A stretch of DNA of 64,000 nucleotides, taken from Mesorhizobium sp. Lineage in GTDB: Bacteria; Pseudomonadota; Alphaproteobacteria; Rhizobiales; Rhizobiaceae. The notes below the pieces were generated by a model. The model was not told where the DNA came from. It was given only the letters and a program-made list of their open reading frames with translations, and ran no database searches. The stretch spans positions 36,374 to 100,373 of the forward strand of contig SAQL01000024.1 of assembly GCA_004020645.1 (NCBI GenBank), given 5' to 3'. Position 1 is the stretch's first letter, and each line of letters begins with the position of its first letter. The position numbers and the translations under genes are program-made. Below are positions 50,301 to 58,979 of the stretch, piece by piece.

Positions 50301-51761
50301 CGTCACGTCGCCGCCACGGGCCTCGGGCGTCAGGTCGCTGATCACCGGCGGTGCATCGCCGATCGAGATTGTCAGTGTCGTGTGCGACAGGTCGCCGTCG
50401 CCATCCTTGATGGTGTAGGTGAACACGTCGTCGACGCCGCCGGGCGTGCTGGCATCGCGCGCATAGCTGTAGGTGCCGTCCGCGTTCAGCGTCAGCTTGC
50501 CGTAAGTCCCCTGGATCTGCACGCCAAGCGTGCCGGCGTCGTCCAGATCGGAATTCGTCGTGCCGCTGGTGACCCCGACCACCGTCGCACCATCGGCGCC
50601 CTGCGTGTCGGCCGTCCCGTCAGTCACGTTGACGTCAAGGCTATCTGTCCCGCCAGCAAGCACATTACCCGTCGCGGGGCCGAACTGACCCGCCGCGATG
50701 CTGTCCGTGTCGGCAATCGCCGTCGGCGCGTCGTCGACGATGTTGATGGCCAGGTTGCCTGGCGCTGCCGGATCGCCGTCGGCGTCCGTCACCGCGACCG
50801 GGAGGTTTACGCTGGTGGCGTCGCCGGAGGTGTTGTCGATGAGCGTATAGGAATAGCTGATCGTGCCGATGCCGGTCGCGGGGTCATAGACATAGCTCGC
50901 TGTCAGCGAGCCGGTCGCGTCGGTAAAGGTCTGGGGCACTCCGGTCAGCACATGGCCGCCCAGCGAGACTTCCGACACGCCGTCGGGCGAGCTGAAGCCG
51001 ATCGTGCCAGAGGTCGTCTCCGAGGCCGCAGGCTCGTTAGAGCCTTGTGACTCGCCGCTGCGTGCCGGCAGGCCAGCCTCATAGACCGTGGTCGAGGCTA
51101 CAGGATCAATCGAAGGGGTAGAGTCTTTCTCCCTGACGCCAATCGTCAGTTCCCGCGGCTCCAAACGGCCAAATTGCAAGGCCGTCGGCGGCAGCAACGC
51201 CGACAGGTCGAACCCATTGCCGATCCCGCCGACTGGAACCGCGAAGTTTCCGCCGGCGCTGCCTGGCGTCCCGTTTCCCCGCCCCGCCGAGATCGAGCCG
51301 TCGGCGCCGAAGGCAATGTCGACATTGCTTGCTTCAAGCGCCGCCAGCAAGGCGACGCGCGGCACCTCAATGTCGCCGAGGATAAAGGTCGGCACGTTCA
51401 GGGCACCGTCCTTGATGACGACCACCGAGCCGTCTGGCTGTTCGAGCAGAAGGTTGCGGCCATCGACTCGGATATTGTCGATGGCGACGTTGGCCGGAAA
51501 TCTCACTGTGTTGCTGGCGTCGGCCACATATTCATGCGGCGCCGCAGCCGCTGGTGCATTGGCCGCTGCCGGCGCTTCCGTTTGCACTGGTGCGCCGTTG
51601 CCCACATCCGCCGGCACCGGCTCGGCTGCTGCCGGTTGTTCGGTCGAGGCTGCTTGCGCGACCTGGATACCTGCCGCCGATGCCAGGCCGCTGTGTTCAT
51701 TGGAAGCAGAATGTTCGTCCGAGGAACCTGAAACACTGTCCAATTCGGTAATGGTCGCCAT
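47400..51761 (-). CDS. Large type I secreted adhesin with VCBS and RTX repeats
   Basis: 1453 residues, no cleavable signal. N-terminal region (1-95) is Ala/Glu/Pro-rich; 76-150 is a conserved lead domain (SNTVRFPANVAIDNIRVDG); 240-1100 holds tandem VCBS/cadherin-like units marked by VDDVPTAHADT, LTLNANGSYSYDG and DTFVYTIMDGDGDLS; 1295-1355 has RTX nonapeptides (GGNDFLSGGGGSDLISGGDG) followed by a C-terminal region as in type I substrates. ATG 51761 follows GGAGGGG. Exported by the ABC/HlyD/TolC system at 53728-58684. A SAAG at residues 28-31 resembles the LapG cleavage motif TAAG. Function: probably biofilm or root attachment, calcium-dependent. Confidence 0.93.
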   Translation of the reverse strand: MATITELDSVSGSSDEHSASNEHSGLASAAGIQVAQAASTEQPAAAEPVPADVGNGAPVQTEAPAAANAPAAAAPHEYVADASNTVRFPANVAIDNIRVDGRNLLLEQPDGSVVVIKDGALNVPTFILGDIEVPRVALLAALEASNVDIAFGADGSISAGRGNGTPGSAGGNFAVPVGGIGNGFDLSALLPPTALQFGRLEPRELTIGVREKDSTPSIDPVASTTVYEAGLPARSGESQGSNEPAASETTSGTIGFSSPDGVSEVSLGGHVLTGVPQTFTDATGSLTASYVYDPATGIGTISYSYTLIDNTSGDATSVNLPVAVTDADGDPAAPGNLAINIVDDAPTAIADTDSIAAGQFGPATGNVLAGGTDSLDVNVTDGTADTQGADGATVVGVTSGTTNSDLDDAGTLGVQIQGTYGKLTLNADGTYSYARDASTPGGVDDVFTYTIKDGDGDLSHTTLTISIGDAPPVISDLTPEARGGDVTVNEEALNVGTPGGPGSNPSSTAETGTGTFTISSPDGIASLTIGGQAFITNGVFTAGSFTTPEGNTLAVTAYDAATGQVSYTYTLLDNEAHPTALGENSLFENFAVVLTDQDGQSANDTLTIDVVDDVPTAHADTNSVAEGAIATGNVLSDGTDDVFGADGAAAGGGVVGVAAGSNTASPVSGGLGGGIAGTYGTLTLNANGSYSYDGFANAVPAGGATDTFVYTIMDGDGDLSTTTLTITLSDSGLAAANDDATVNEAALAIGSNPASPAETVTGTVADNVSGGSGPYTFALVGSATGSHGTLTLNADGTYSYTLTAPVDGADANNGTNTVDNVESFTYQATDANGNTITSTITIDVVDDVPTAHANTNSVAEGAIATGNVLSDATDDVFGADGAAPGGGVVGVAAGSNTASPVSGGLGGGIAGTYGTLTLNANGSYSYDGFANAVPAGGATDTFVYTIMDGDGDLSTTTLTINLSDVNNAPVAANTQNWMSSDPAQQTLSTPSYPNGYPLLVTIPTDADGDNLIVTATGTIPTGTFYFDGVTYVALTAGTVLYDPAGGINLLDDLVYRPTATVTDTVNVNLSLDVFDGTAHVTQTVGIHEVPPTSLPSDTAQVGNGNSPLTSGNDQTQNLSLSQATVNAITADPHGSTVIVYTDFQESPFVTPIPLGERNPGVFGDGSAGSHREQEVQVEIRIGANRFAVVEDDLTAGTFEQSWTFDPATGLMKATVDYDHIFLLDGDGAATTTTLADYLIANPPAAGDTWTVSYFDNDGGNYQARAVRFEFFSHDPGDPGITVNGDATLADQIYGTSGIDHLNGNGGNDVIIGRGGNDFLSGGGGSDLISGGDGNDLLVGGFGQDTMTGGNGADTFKLDQLDIKDLISDYSGAGGQGDVIDLTSLFDTAPGGANIGEFVNYDAGTGTLSVDADGTANGTNFVDVATLTNVPVSSTITLLYDDGITQHTTPANAV
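48871..49243 (-). repeat. Near-identical repeat unit in the adhesin gene (copy nearer the 3' end)
   Basis: About 373 bp almost identical to 49573-49945, offset 702 bp (234 codons, in frame). It encodes residues of about 840-963. Differences are a few bases only, such as GGGCGC versus GGCGGC near 49110 and 49815. Confidence 0.85.
49573..49945 (-). repeat. Near-identical repeat unit in the adhesin gene (copy nearer the 5' end)
   Basis: Partner of 48871-49243. Encodes residues of about 605-729. Near-identity at DNA level indicates recent duplication or gene conversion and may cause length variation. Confidence 0.85.
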
Positions 51762-52083
51762 AGCTGAAACCCCTCCGGTATTTCTCTGGAAGAGACAGCG
51801 GTCACCTCGGCTTTGCAACAGTCTCGTAATCTATTCCATATATCCTAATATGCATCTGCCACTATTTTTTACGCATGGTAAATCATATTCATATAACCCT
51901 ATATATGTTGCAGCCGCAGACCAATTTGCTGGCAATCCTTACGACAATGATGCGGAAGAATAAGTATAAATATATATAAAATTTTATACAAAATAGTCGT
52001 AGCCCTTTGCGACAATGTTATCTACCTTCCTTTCCAATAATTTGAGACAAGATTGGTAGCGTCCACAGTCAAAGGTGGGCGTT
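51762..52083. promoter_or_regulatory. AT-rich divergent control region of adhesin and lapG-like genes
   Basis: About 320 bp between the divergent adhesin and protease genes. 51830-52020 is strongly AT-rich for this genome (runs such as AATAAGTATAAATATATATA), with several TATA-like stretches. AT-rich DNA before adhesin and polysaccharide genes is a common target of MucR/Ros-type regulators in rhizobia. No clear operator palindrome was noticed. Confidence 0.5.
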
Positions 52084-53037
52084 ATGAAAAAAGAAAAGGC
52101 TGGCCTGGCAACCGGGCTCAAAATGCTCTTGCTGGCGGTCGGCCTTGTCGGCCTGTCGCAGCCAGCACTCGCGAATGCCATCGTGGCGGATGTCGCTGCG
52201 GCCGGCGCGCTGCTGGAGAAGGTGCAGGCGCCGCCATGCCTCGGCGGCGTTTCGCTGGCGAGATTTCAGCCTTGGCGGCCTGCTGAAGCTTACCGCACAG
52301 ATATGTTTCCCGGCAGCTACCGGCCAGCCGTTGCTTACTACGGCGAGGCTCTTTCGACGTCGCGAGGCGATGCCGGCATAGATCCTGTGCATACGGCGGC
52401 GATAATCCCCGGTGTGTTCGGATCGGTTGCCTTGTCGATGCGCAACTCTCCCGTCTCGGCGCGTTGGGCACCTGTCTACAGGGCCATCGCCGGCTGCTCT
52501 GCGAGCAGTGCGTGCGAGCGCAAGAGCGCTGCTTTTGCCGAGATCGTTAACGCTGTCAAAGACCGGGGATTCAGCGACAAGCTGTCCTTCGTCAACCGCA
52601 GCATAAACCGCGCGATTGCCTACAAGAAAGACAGTGCAGTTTACAGCAGGCTCGACTATTGGGCGAAGCCTTCGGAAATCCTCGAGCGGCGGGCTGGCGA
52701 CTGTGAGGATTTTGCCATCCTCAAGATGGCGGCACTGCTGCGGGCCGGCATCCCGGCGCAGAGCATGTCGCTTGTTGTTCTCCAGGATCGCCGCAGAAAA
52801 TTCTTTCATGCCGTGCTGTCGGTGAGTACGGACAGCGGCACATTCATCCTCGACAGTCTCAACAACACTGTTTTGAAAGACAGCGATCTCCCTGATTATC
52901 TGCCGCTGTATTCCTTCAGCACTGACCGTGCGTGGATCCATGGCGCAAAACCAGGGGGCGCGCAAATGGCCGACATCAAAGGCGCTTTCGCAACGGTTGC
53001 TCCTGGCGAAGGTTCGGAGCCGGATGTGTCCCTGTGA
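52084..53037 (+). CDS. lapG: LapG-type transglutaminase-like cysteine protease (periplasmic)
   Basis: 317 residues. Signal peptide to about residue 30 (LLLAVGLVGLSQPALA). Catalytic triad of the bacterial transglutaminase-like cysteine proteinase family: Cys207 in RRAGDCEDFAI, His242 in KFFHAVLS, Asp257 in FILDSLNN; spacings fit LapG (35 and 15 residues). LapG cleaves the N-terminus of LapA-type adhesins, releasing them from the surface when c-di-GMP is low. ATG 52084 follows AAAGGTGGG. Divergent from the adhesin and convergent with the secretion operon, which supports this role. A LapD partner is not in the window. Confidence 0.85.
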   Translation: MKKEKAGLATGLKMLLLAVGLVGLSQPALANAIVADVAAAGALLEKVQAPPCLGGVSLARFQPWRPAEAYRTDMFPGSYRPAVAYYGEALSTSRGDAGIDPVHTAAIIPGVFGSVALSMRNSPVSARWAPVYRAIAGCSASSACERKSAAFAEIVNAVKDRGFSDKLSFVNRSINRAIAYKKDSAVYSRLDYWAKPSEILERRAGDCEDFAILKMAALLRAGIPAQSMSLVVLQDRRRKFFHAVLSVSTDSGTFILDSLNNTVLKDSDLPDYLPLYSFSTDRAWIHGAKPGGAQMADIKGAFATVAPGEGSEPDVSL

Positions 53038-53099
53038 AAATTACGCGAAGCATCGTCAGCCAGGATTGAGCTGCACTTGCCCGGAGCGGCAGCTCCAAA

Positions 53100-53738
53100 T
53101 TAGCCGTTGACGAACGCCATCAGCAGCTCCGGTTCGGGTACGGGCGCCCGCACTGCATTCAATTGACCTCGATACCGACGTTCGCCGGCGCCGATGACGA
53201 AGCCGCTGGCGACCGGGACTTCGCCATTGGCATCGAGGCGGGCAAAAATGTCGGCGACATTGAGATCCAGCGCCAGCTTGAGATCTTGTCGTGCATCATT
53301 GTTTGGTCCGGTCGGCAACTGACGCTTGACCAGTTGCTGGAACGGAGCATTGAAAGTCAGGATCTTCTTCGATGACGCCAAGGCAAAAGCGGGCGAGGGG
53401 CAGGCAACCAATATGGCATTGATCGTTCTGATCGATGCAAGCTTTCTTAGGATCAGGTTTTCATCCGCCAGCCCGTGTATGCAGGCCACCCGTATCGCCG
53501 ACGTCAGATTACCAGTCTTGGTTTGATTTTTGGCGATCTCGTCGACCAGCATGCCGATAGTGCACTTCCTGTTTTCAGCCATCTGCTTCAGCGACATCCA
53601 GAAAGCCTTTTCCAGACGAATGCCGCGGCGTATGCCGCCACGCGCGACAACCCGGAACTCCAGCCCGAAATCCTCTCTGGTGATCGGCAGGAGCAACCGA
53701 TCATGGGTGCTGGGAAGAGAGTTGGCGCTAGCGCTCAC
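53100..53738 (-). CDS. Ribbon-helix-helix domain protein with C-terminal PAS-like part
   Basis: 212 residues. Region about 26-90 matches the RHH_4 type: IRLEKAFWMSLKQMAENRKC then GMLVDEIAKNQ and NLTSAIRVACIHG. The C-terminal half (from about 100) has TINAILVACPSPAFALASSK and FNAPFQQLVKRQL, which looks PAS-like. GTG 53738 overlaps the HlyD stop by 11 bases, so it is the last gene of the secretion operon. Possibly a DNA-binding regulator of the adhesin or secretion genes; inference from position. Confidence 0.7.
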   Translation of the reverse strand: MSASANSLPSTHDRLLLPITREDFGLEFRVVARGGIRRGIRLEKAFWMSLKQMAENRKCTIGMLVDEIAKNQTKTGNLTSAIRVACIHGLADENLILRKLASIRTINAILVACPSPAFALASSKKILTFNAPFQQLVKRQLPTGPNNDARQDLKLALDLNVADIFARLDANGEVPVASGFVIGAGERRYRGQLNAVRAPVPEPELLMAFVNG

Positions 53739-55032
53739 TCATGGCCTCCTGACGCGCCTTGTTGATCGGCTTCAAAAGGTAACTGAGGATCGTCTTGCGT
53801 CCTGTCTTGATGTCGACTGAACAGATCATGCCGGGGATGATCGAATAGGCCTTGCCGTCCCGTTCGAGGGTCGACTTGTCCGTCGCGACACGCACCTGGT
53901 AAAAGGGCTCACCCGTTTTCTCGTCGACCAGGCTGTCGGCGGTGATGTTGGAGACCTTGCCTTCGATGCCGCCGAAGATCGAGAAGTCGTAAGCGGTGAC
54001 TTTTATCAGCGCCTCCTGGTCGGGACGAATGAAAGCGACATCGCGTGGCGAGACGCGCGCTTCGACCAGCAAGGTTTCGGAGGTGGGCACGATGCCTGCC
54101 ACGACCGAGCCAGGCTGGACGAAGGCGCCAACCGTGTTTAGCTCCAGTGTATTGACGATGCCGTCCACCGGCGAACGGATGTCGGTGCGCGCTACCTTGT
54201 CGGTGGCCCCACGAATGGTTTCGTCCACGACCGAAAGCTCGGCCAGCGCCTGCGTCAGTTCATCCAGTGCTTCCTGCTGCAGCTGGAGGCCGAGCTCCTC
54301 AACCTGTAGTTGAGCTTCGGTGATCGTTGACCTGATCTTCTTGACTGTCTCGCCGGACAGGTTCAGCTGACCATTGAGTTCGGTTTGCTCCCGTTCGACC
54401 CGGATTTGCTCTGTCCTGGCCATCAGTCCCTTTTTGACCATTGATCCGACCAGCTTTGCCTCTTCGTCGCTAACGACCAGATTCTTGGTGAGGCGTTCGG
54501 AATTGGCGACTGCTTCGTCCAGTTCCTTCTCGCGCTGGTCGAGGCGCGATTTGAGAACGGACAATTTATTGTCAAAGTTTTCGCGCCGGGCGATGAGAAG
54601 CTTCTGCTCATTGTCGCAGATCTGCGGAGCGACAGACTGGATGTCGGCCGGGCACGGAAATGGCCCTGCGAGATTGCCGCTTTGTTCATATTTGAGCCTT
54701 GCGATCCGCACTTCTAGTGCGCGTGACTTGGCCTGCTGCTCGCCAAGGCTGGACGTGTTCAGCGTGTTGTCGAGGCGAATGATCAGGTCGTTTTTCCTGA
54801 CGACCTGCCCAATCTTGACGGCGATTTCCTGGACGACGCCGGCTTCGCTGGCCTGTATGATTTGGGTCTTGGACGCCGGGATGACCTTGCCGTCGCCGCG
54901 TGCGATTTCATCGACTTCGGCAAAAGACGCCCAAGCAACAAAAACGACGAAGAGCGCTCCTATGATGAAAATTGAGGCCGACGCGAAAAGCGGCGGACGA
55001 TCTTCTTTGGCAAGCATTTCCTTACGCCCCAT
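53728..55032 (-). CDS. Type I secretion periplasmic adaptor (HlyD/LapC-like)
   Basis: 434 residues. One N-terminal membrane helix (LFASASIFIIGALFVVFVAW), the HlyD block GDGKVIPASKTQIIQASEAG, a long coiled-coil hairpin (about 100-285, rich in E, L, K, Q) and a C-terminal beta-barrel with DIRSPVDGIVNTLELNTVG and GMICSVDIKTGRKTILSYLLKP, the usual HlyD end. ATG 55032 is chosen; a TTG at 55050 adds six residues. Bridges the ABC exporter and the TolC-like channel. Confidence 0.93.
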   Translation of the reverse strand: MGRKEMLAKEDRPPLFASASIFIIGALFVVFVAWASFAEVDEIARGDGKVIPASKTQIIQASEAGVVQEIAVKIGQVVRKNDLIIRLDNTLNTSSLGEQQAKSRALEVRIARLKYEQSGNLAGPFPCPADIQSVAPQICDNEQKLLIARRENFDNKLSVLKSRLDQREKELDEAVANSERLTKNLVVSDEEAKLVGSMVKKGLMARTEQIRVEREQTELNGQLNLSGETVKKIRSTITEAQLQVEELGLQLQQEALDELTQALAELSVVDETIRGATDKVARTDIRSPVDGIVNTLELNTVGAFVQPGSVVAGIVPTSETLLVEARVSPRDVAFIRPDQEALIKVTAYDFSIFGGIEGKVSNITADSLVDEKTGEPFYQVRVATDKSTLERDGKAYSIIPGMICSVDIKTGRKTILSYLLKPINKARQEAMSER

Positions 55033-55065
55033 TATATTGAACTCGCTCAATATAATTTACTTTTA

Positions 55066-57195
55066 TCAGCCACTTTTCTGCAGTGCCTTTACGACCTGTT
55101 CCTTTGGCCCGTCTGCCACTATCCTGCCTTGCTCGACAACGACAAGCCGATCAACCAGCTCAAGCATGCTGTAGCGGTGGGTTGACACGATCAGCGTCGT
55201 GTTTTCATCGAAGGTCACTTTGAGCTGTTTGATCAATTGTCTTTCCGAGGCGAGATCCATTGAGCCTGACGGCTCGTCCAGGAAGACGATTTTCGGCTTG
55301 GTCAACAGCAGGCGCGCAATTGCCACCGTCTGTCGCTGCCCTCCCGAGAGATTGGTACCCCGCTCGCCGACGTTCATGTCATAGCCGCGCGGGTGGCGAG
55401 AGACGAACTCGTCGACGCCGGCAGCCTTTGCGGCGTCGATGATTTCCTCATCGGTCGCTTCGGGACAGGCCATCAGGAGATTTTCCTTGATGGTGCCTGA
55501 AAACAGATCGCCGGCCTGGGCGACGATTCCTACCGCGGCGCGAACCTCCGACGGGTGGTATTGGCGGATGTCGATGCCGTCGAGCAAAAGCTCTCCCGAG
55601 GTCGGAAGGAAAAGCCTGCCGATCAGGCGACCCATCGTTGTCTTGCCGGACCCTATGCGGCCGATGATGCCGATCCGTTCTCCCGGTTTCACCGAAAAAT
55701 TGAGGCCGGTCAGAACCTCGTTTTCCGAACCGGGATAGACGAACCCGACATTCCTGAACACCATCGCACCGTTGCGGATGGGGCGATTGACGAAGCCCAC
55801 CGTGTCCGGCCGGTCTTCCGGCTGAGCCATGATCGAATTGATGATTCTCAACGAGAGCATGGCTTGCCGCAGTCTCGAAAGCGTGATGGCGATCTGGCCA
55901 AGCGGCGCAACCGCGCGGCTCGCGAGCATGACCGTGCCTATTATTGCTCCCGTAGAAACATGGCCCTCCGCGAAGGCATAGGCGCCGGCTACGACCAGGG
56001 CGACGGTCACAAGCTGCTGTATGGCCTGGGTGATGTTGCCGGCGGCGGCCGAAAGCTGCTTGATCTTTTCCGACGTGTTGGCAGCGTTCTTGGAGTGCTC
56101 GCCCCATCTCCGCAGCAGATACGCTTCGGCCCGCAGCGATTTGATCGTCTCCAGCGTCGAAATGGATTCGACCAGCAAGGCCTGGCGCTGAGAAGCCTCG
56201 TTCATCGAGGCGGCGACTCGCTTGCCGATACGTCGCTGCGTGATCAGCCCGACGATGACCGACGCCACGAAGGCCAATGCCGGTATCACCACCAGCCAGC
56301 CGCCTATCGCATAGATGACCAGAAGAAAGACGAACACAAAAGCCGTATCGATGAAGACGCTGATGGTGTTGGAGGTGAAGAACTCCCTCACGAACTCATA
56401 TTGGGTCACGCGATTTGCGTATTCACCGGTCGAGCCGGGGCGCGCTGACAGAGACGAGTTGAGGATTTTTTCGAACAGAAGATATGATATTCGCAGATCT
56501 GCTTTGCGCCCGGCGTAGTCGATGAGAGACGCCCTGGCGGTCTTCAAAAGCAGATCGAACAGAATGACGGCGCCGATGCCGATTGCCAGAACCCACAGCG
56601 TTGAAGTTGCCTTGTTCGGCAGGATTCTGTCGTAGACGTTCATGGTGAAGATCGGCGAGGCGATGGCCAGCAGATTGATGAATATCGCCGACAGGACCAC
56701 TTTCGAATAGGTGCGCCAGAAGGCGCCCATCGTTCCCGTCAGCCAGTGGCGCCTTTCTATCTTCGCCGCGGAACCGACCTTCATTCCTTCGGCGGCATTG
56801 GCATAGGTTATCGAAAAGGATACGCCGCCACTGATGAAACCGGCGGCAAGCTCGGATTTTGTGATGATCGTGCGGCCATCTTCCTGAGGGGCGGTCGTAT
56901 ATGCGCCGTCTTGCATCTCCGCCAGCAGGGCAACAGGCAACTGGCTGACGCGAAAGAGAATGGCAGGAAGATCGACACGACCGCGCAGAAAATCCCGGTG
57001 GCTGAATTCCTGGACCTCCAGACCGATCCGTTCGGCAAGATGCCTGATGTCCTCTACCTCTATTCGCGTCTCTGAAAGCGGAACCCCGGCGAACAGGACG
57101 GTTTCGGCGCTCGGCCTGCCGAGATATCCGGCAACAGCCGAAAAGCAGGCCTTGAATGCCTCTTTAGGGGAGAGGATGTTGGGTTGCTGATTCAC
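55066..57195 (-). CDS. Type I secretion ABC exporter (LapB/HlyB-like)
   Basis: 709 residues. N-terminal C39-like domain (about 1-130) without the catalytic Cys-His set, so it binds but does not cleave substrate, as in HlyB/LapB. Five or six helices over about 150-430 (SAIFINLLAIASPIFTMNVYD). ATPase: Walker A GRIGSGKTTMGR, signature LSGGQRQ, Walker B IVFLDEPSGSMD, switch STHRYSM. Lies 33 bp upstream of the adaptor gene. Exports the adjacent RTX adhesin in one step. Confidence 0.94.
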   Translation of the reverse strand: MNQQPNILSPKEAFKACFSAVAGYLGRPSAETVLFAGVPLSETRIEVEDIRHLAERIGLEVQEFSHRDFLRGRVDLPAILFRVSQLPVALLAEMQDGAYTTAPQEDGRTIITKSELAAGFISGGVSFSITYANAAEGMKVGSAAKIERRHWLTGTMGAFWRTYSKVVLSAIFINLLAIASPIFTMNVYDRILPNKATSTLWVLAIGIGAVILFDLLLKTARASLIDYAGRKADLRISYLLFEKILNSSLSARPGSTGEYANRVTQYEFVREFFTSNTISVFIDTAFVFVFLLVIYAIGGWLVVIPALAFVASVIVGLITQRRIGKRVAASMNEASQRQALLVESISTLETIKSLRAEAYLLRRWGEHSKNAANTSEKIKQLSAAAGNITQAIQQLVTVALVVAGAYAFAEGHVSTGAIIGTVMLASRAVAPLGQIAITLSRLRQAMLSLRIINSIMAQPEDRPDTVGFVNRPIRNGAMVFRNVGFVYPGSENEVLTGLNFSVKPGERIGIIGRIGSGKTTMGRLIGRLFLPTSGELLLDGIDIRQYHPSEVRAAVGIVAQAGDLFSGTIKENLLMACPEATDEEIIDAAKAAGVDEFVSRHPRGYDMNVGERGTNLSGGQRQTVAIARLLLTKPKIVFLDEPSGSMDLASERQLIKQLKVTFDENTTLIVSTHRYSMLELVDRLVVVEQGRIVADGPKEQVVKALQKSG

Positions 57196-57235
57196 GATCT
57201 GCCCGCAAGGACTCTCGATCGATCCTTAAACCAAG

Positions 57236-58684
57236 CTATTTTTTCCTGACCGGGGCGAGGATGTCGAAAGGCAGATCATTTTTCTGTTCCGACGGGGTTC
57301 GCGCATAGGTTTCGGTGTCAGCAGTCTCCGGCGTTGCAAACTCGGTCCTGGCATAGGCCGCCGCCTGTTTTGCCGGCTGAAGGTTCATCGTTTTCAGCAA
57401 CTGCCCGGTCGCCGCCAGCAGCCGATACTCGGCGAACAGCGATGCGTAGGAGGCAGTATCCGCCAGCGTTGCTGTGTTGAACCGCGTATTTTGCGCATCT
57501 AGCACGTCGAGCAGCGAACGCTGCCCGACCTTGAATTGTTCGCGATAGGAGCCGACGAGCCTTTGGCTTGCGGAGGCTTGCTGCCTCAGGGTCTTTGCAA
57601 GTTCGGCTTGCCGGAAACGGCGATCCCACGAGATGCGGACGGCTTCCTCGATTTCGCGCAAGACCTGATGCAGGCCAAGACGCTGTTCGCTGGTGCGGCG
57701 GATCTGTTCTTGTTCGTTGGCCTTGTCGATACCTCCGCGATAGAGGTTCCAGCGCAGCACCAGCCGCGCTTGCAGATCGCTGGCGTCGCCGTCGTCGCCA
57801 TCAATATCATATCCGGCCCGCGCACGGCCTTCGGCAACGATAGCGGGCCCGAATTTAGCCCGGGCTGCGTCGACCAGTGAAGCAGCAGCGTCGATATCGC
57901 TGTTGGCCATGTGAACGCGCGGATTGTTCTCGCGCGCCAGTCCCAGCGCCTCATCAAGCGACCTTGGCAGCGCGCCGGCAACACTGCCTGGCCTCGAGGC
58001 GTGGGTCAGCGGCTTGCCGACGGTCTTGAAGAACCGTATTTTGGCCGCCTCCAGTTCTTCGGTGGCTTCCTGCATGCGTGCCTTGGCAGCGAAGAGGCGC
58101 TCCTCGGCCTGTTGCCGGTCGGCCTCGTTCAATGCACCACCCGCGATGCCTTGCCGGATATCTCCGAGAATCCCCTGATGGAAGCCCAGGTTCTTTTTCG
58201 CCTCTGAAACTATCGAGGCCTGCAGCATGTATTCAAGATAATCTTGGACGACGGAGAGCCCGATGAATTCAGATCGCTCCAGTACCCTGAAAGAAGCTCC
58301 ATCGACCCGCGACGCCTGATGGTTCAGTTCGGCCCGTCGTGCGCCACTGTCGTAGAGCGTTTGCGATATCACGAGACCGGCTTCCGCCGGATAGAGCCCG
58401 TCCTCCTCTATGGAGAGCGCTCGTCGGGACGAATTGTCGAGGCGACGGGTTCCCGCGGATGCCTCGAGATCGATGCTGGGAAGATAGAGCCCTTTCGCCT
58501 GGCGCAGCTCGAATTCGATTGCTTCGCGGTTTTCGACCGCTTGGCCGATCTCCGGATTGGACTCGACGGCCACGGCCATCGCTTCCTTGAGCGTGAGGGC
58601 ACTAGCGCTCCCGCAAGCCAGCATCGAAAATGTGAAGAGCAGGCCAAGGCGCTTGCCGATGGCCACTTTGATTGTCGTATTCAT
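57236..58684 (-). CDS. TolC-family outer-membrane channel of the type I system
   Basis: 482 residues. Signal peptide with cleavage near CGSASA; mature start LTLKEAMAVAVESNPEI is a standard TolC beginning. Two coiled-coil repeats; RLVGSYREQFKVGQRSLLDVLDAQN is the family end motif. The C-terminal tail (NDLPFDILAPVRKK) is basic. First gene of the secretion operon, 40 bp before the ABC gene. Provides the outer membrane exit, comparable to LapE. Confidence 0.93.
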   Translation of the reverse strand: MNTTIKVAIGKRLGLLFTFSMLACGSASALTLKEAMAVAVESNPEIGQAVENREAIEFELRQAKGLYLPSIDLEASAGTRRLDNSSRRALSIEEDGLYPAEAGLVISQTLYDSGARRAELNHQASRVDGASFRVLERSEFIGLSVVQDYLEYMLQASIVSEAKKNLGFHQGILGDIRQGIAGGALNEADRQQAEERLFAAKARMQEATEELEAAKIRFFKTVGKPLTHASRPGSVAGALPRSLDEALGLARENNPRVHMANSDIDAAASLVDAARAKFGPAIVAEGRARAGYDIDGDDGDASDLQARLVLRWNLYRGGIDKANEQEQIRRTSEQRLGLHQVLREIEEAVRISWDRRFRQAELAKTLRQQASASQRLVGSYREQFKVGQRSLLDVLDAQNTRFNTATLADTASYASLFAEYRLLAATGQLLKTMNLQPAKQAAAYARTEFATPETADTETYARTPSEQKNDLPFDILAPVRKK

Positions 58685-58979
58685 GGTCTACCCCACCCAC
58701 GCTTCTGCCCGGTGCTTTTTGTATGTCCAAGCCTTCTCACCGAAGCTTTGACAAATTATCCGATAAATTCTTCGAATACGTCAGTGTTTATTGATTTAGG
58801 GCCGGCCAAGAACCGAATTCGGGCCATAAGTTTCGGGAATGTAGCAAAAATGGCACATAAAACGGGCGGCTCGCCACGGTTGTGGGCTGCGCCTGCGCCT
58901 GTATCAATGCTGCTCGCCGCCGTCCTTAAGCTTCGCGCAATCTTTGCAGCCTATTCTGCTTATCGATTGGCGAGGGAAC

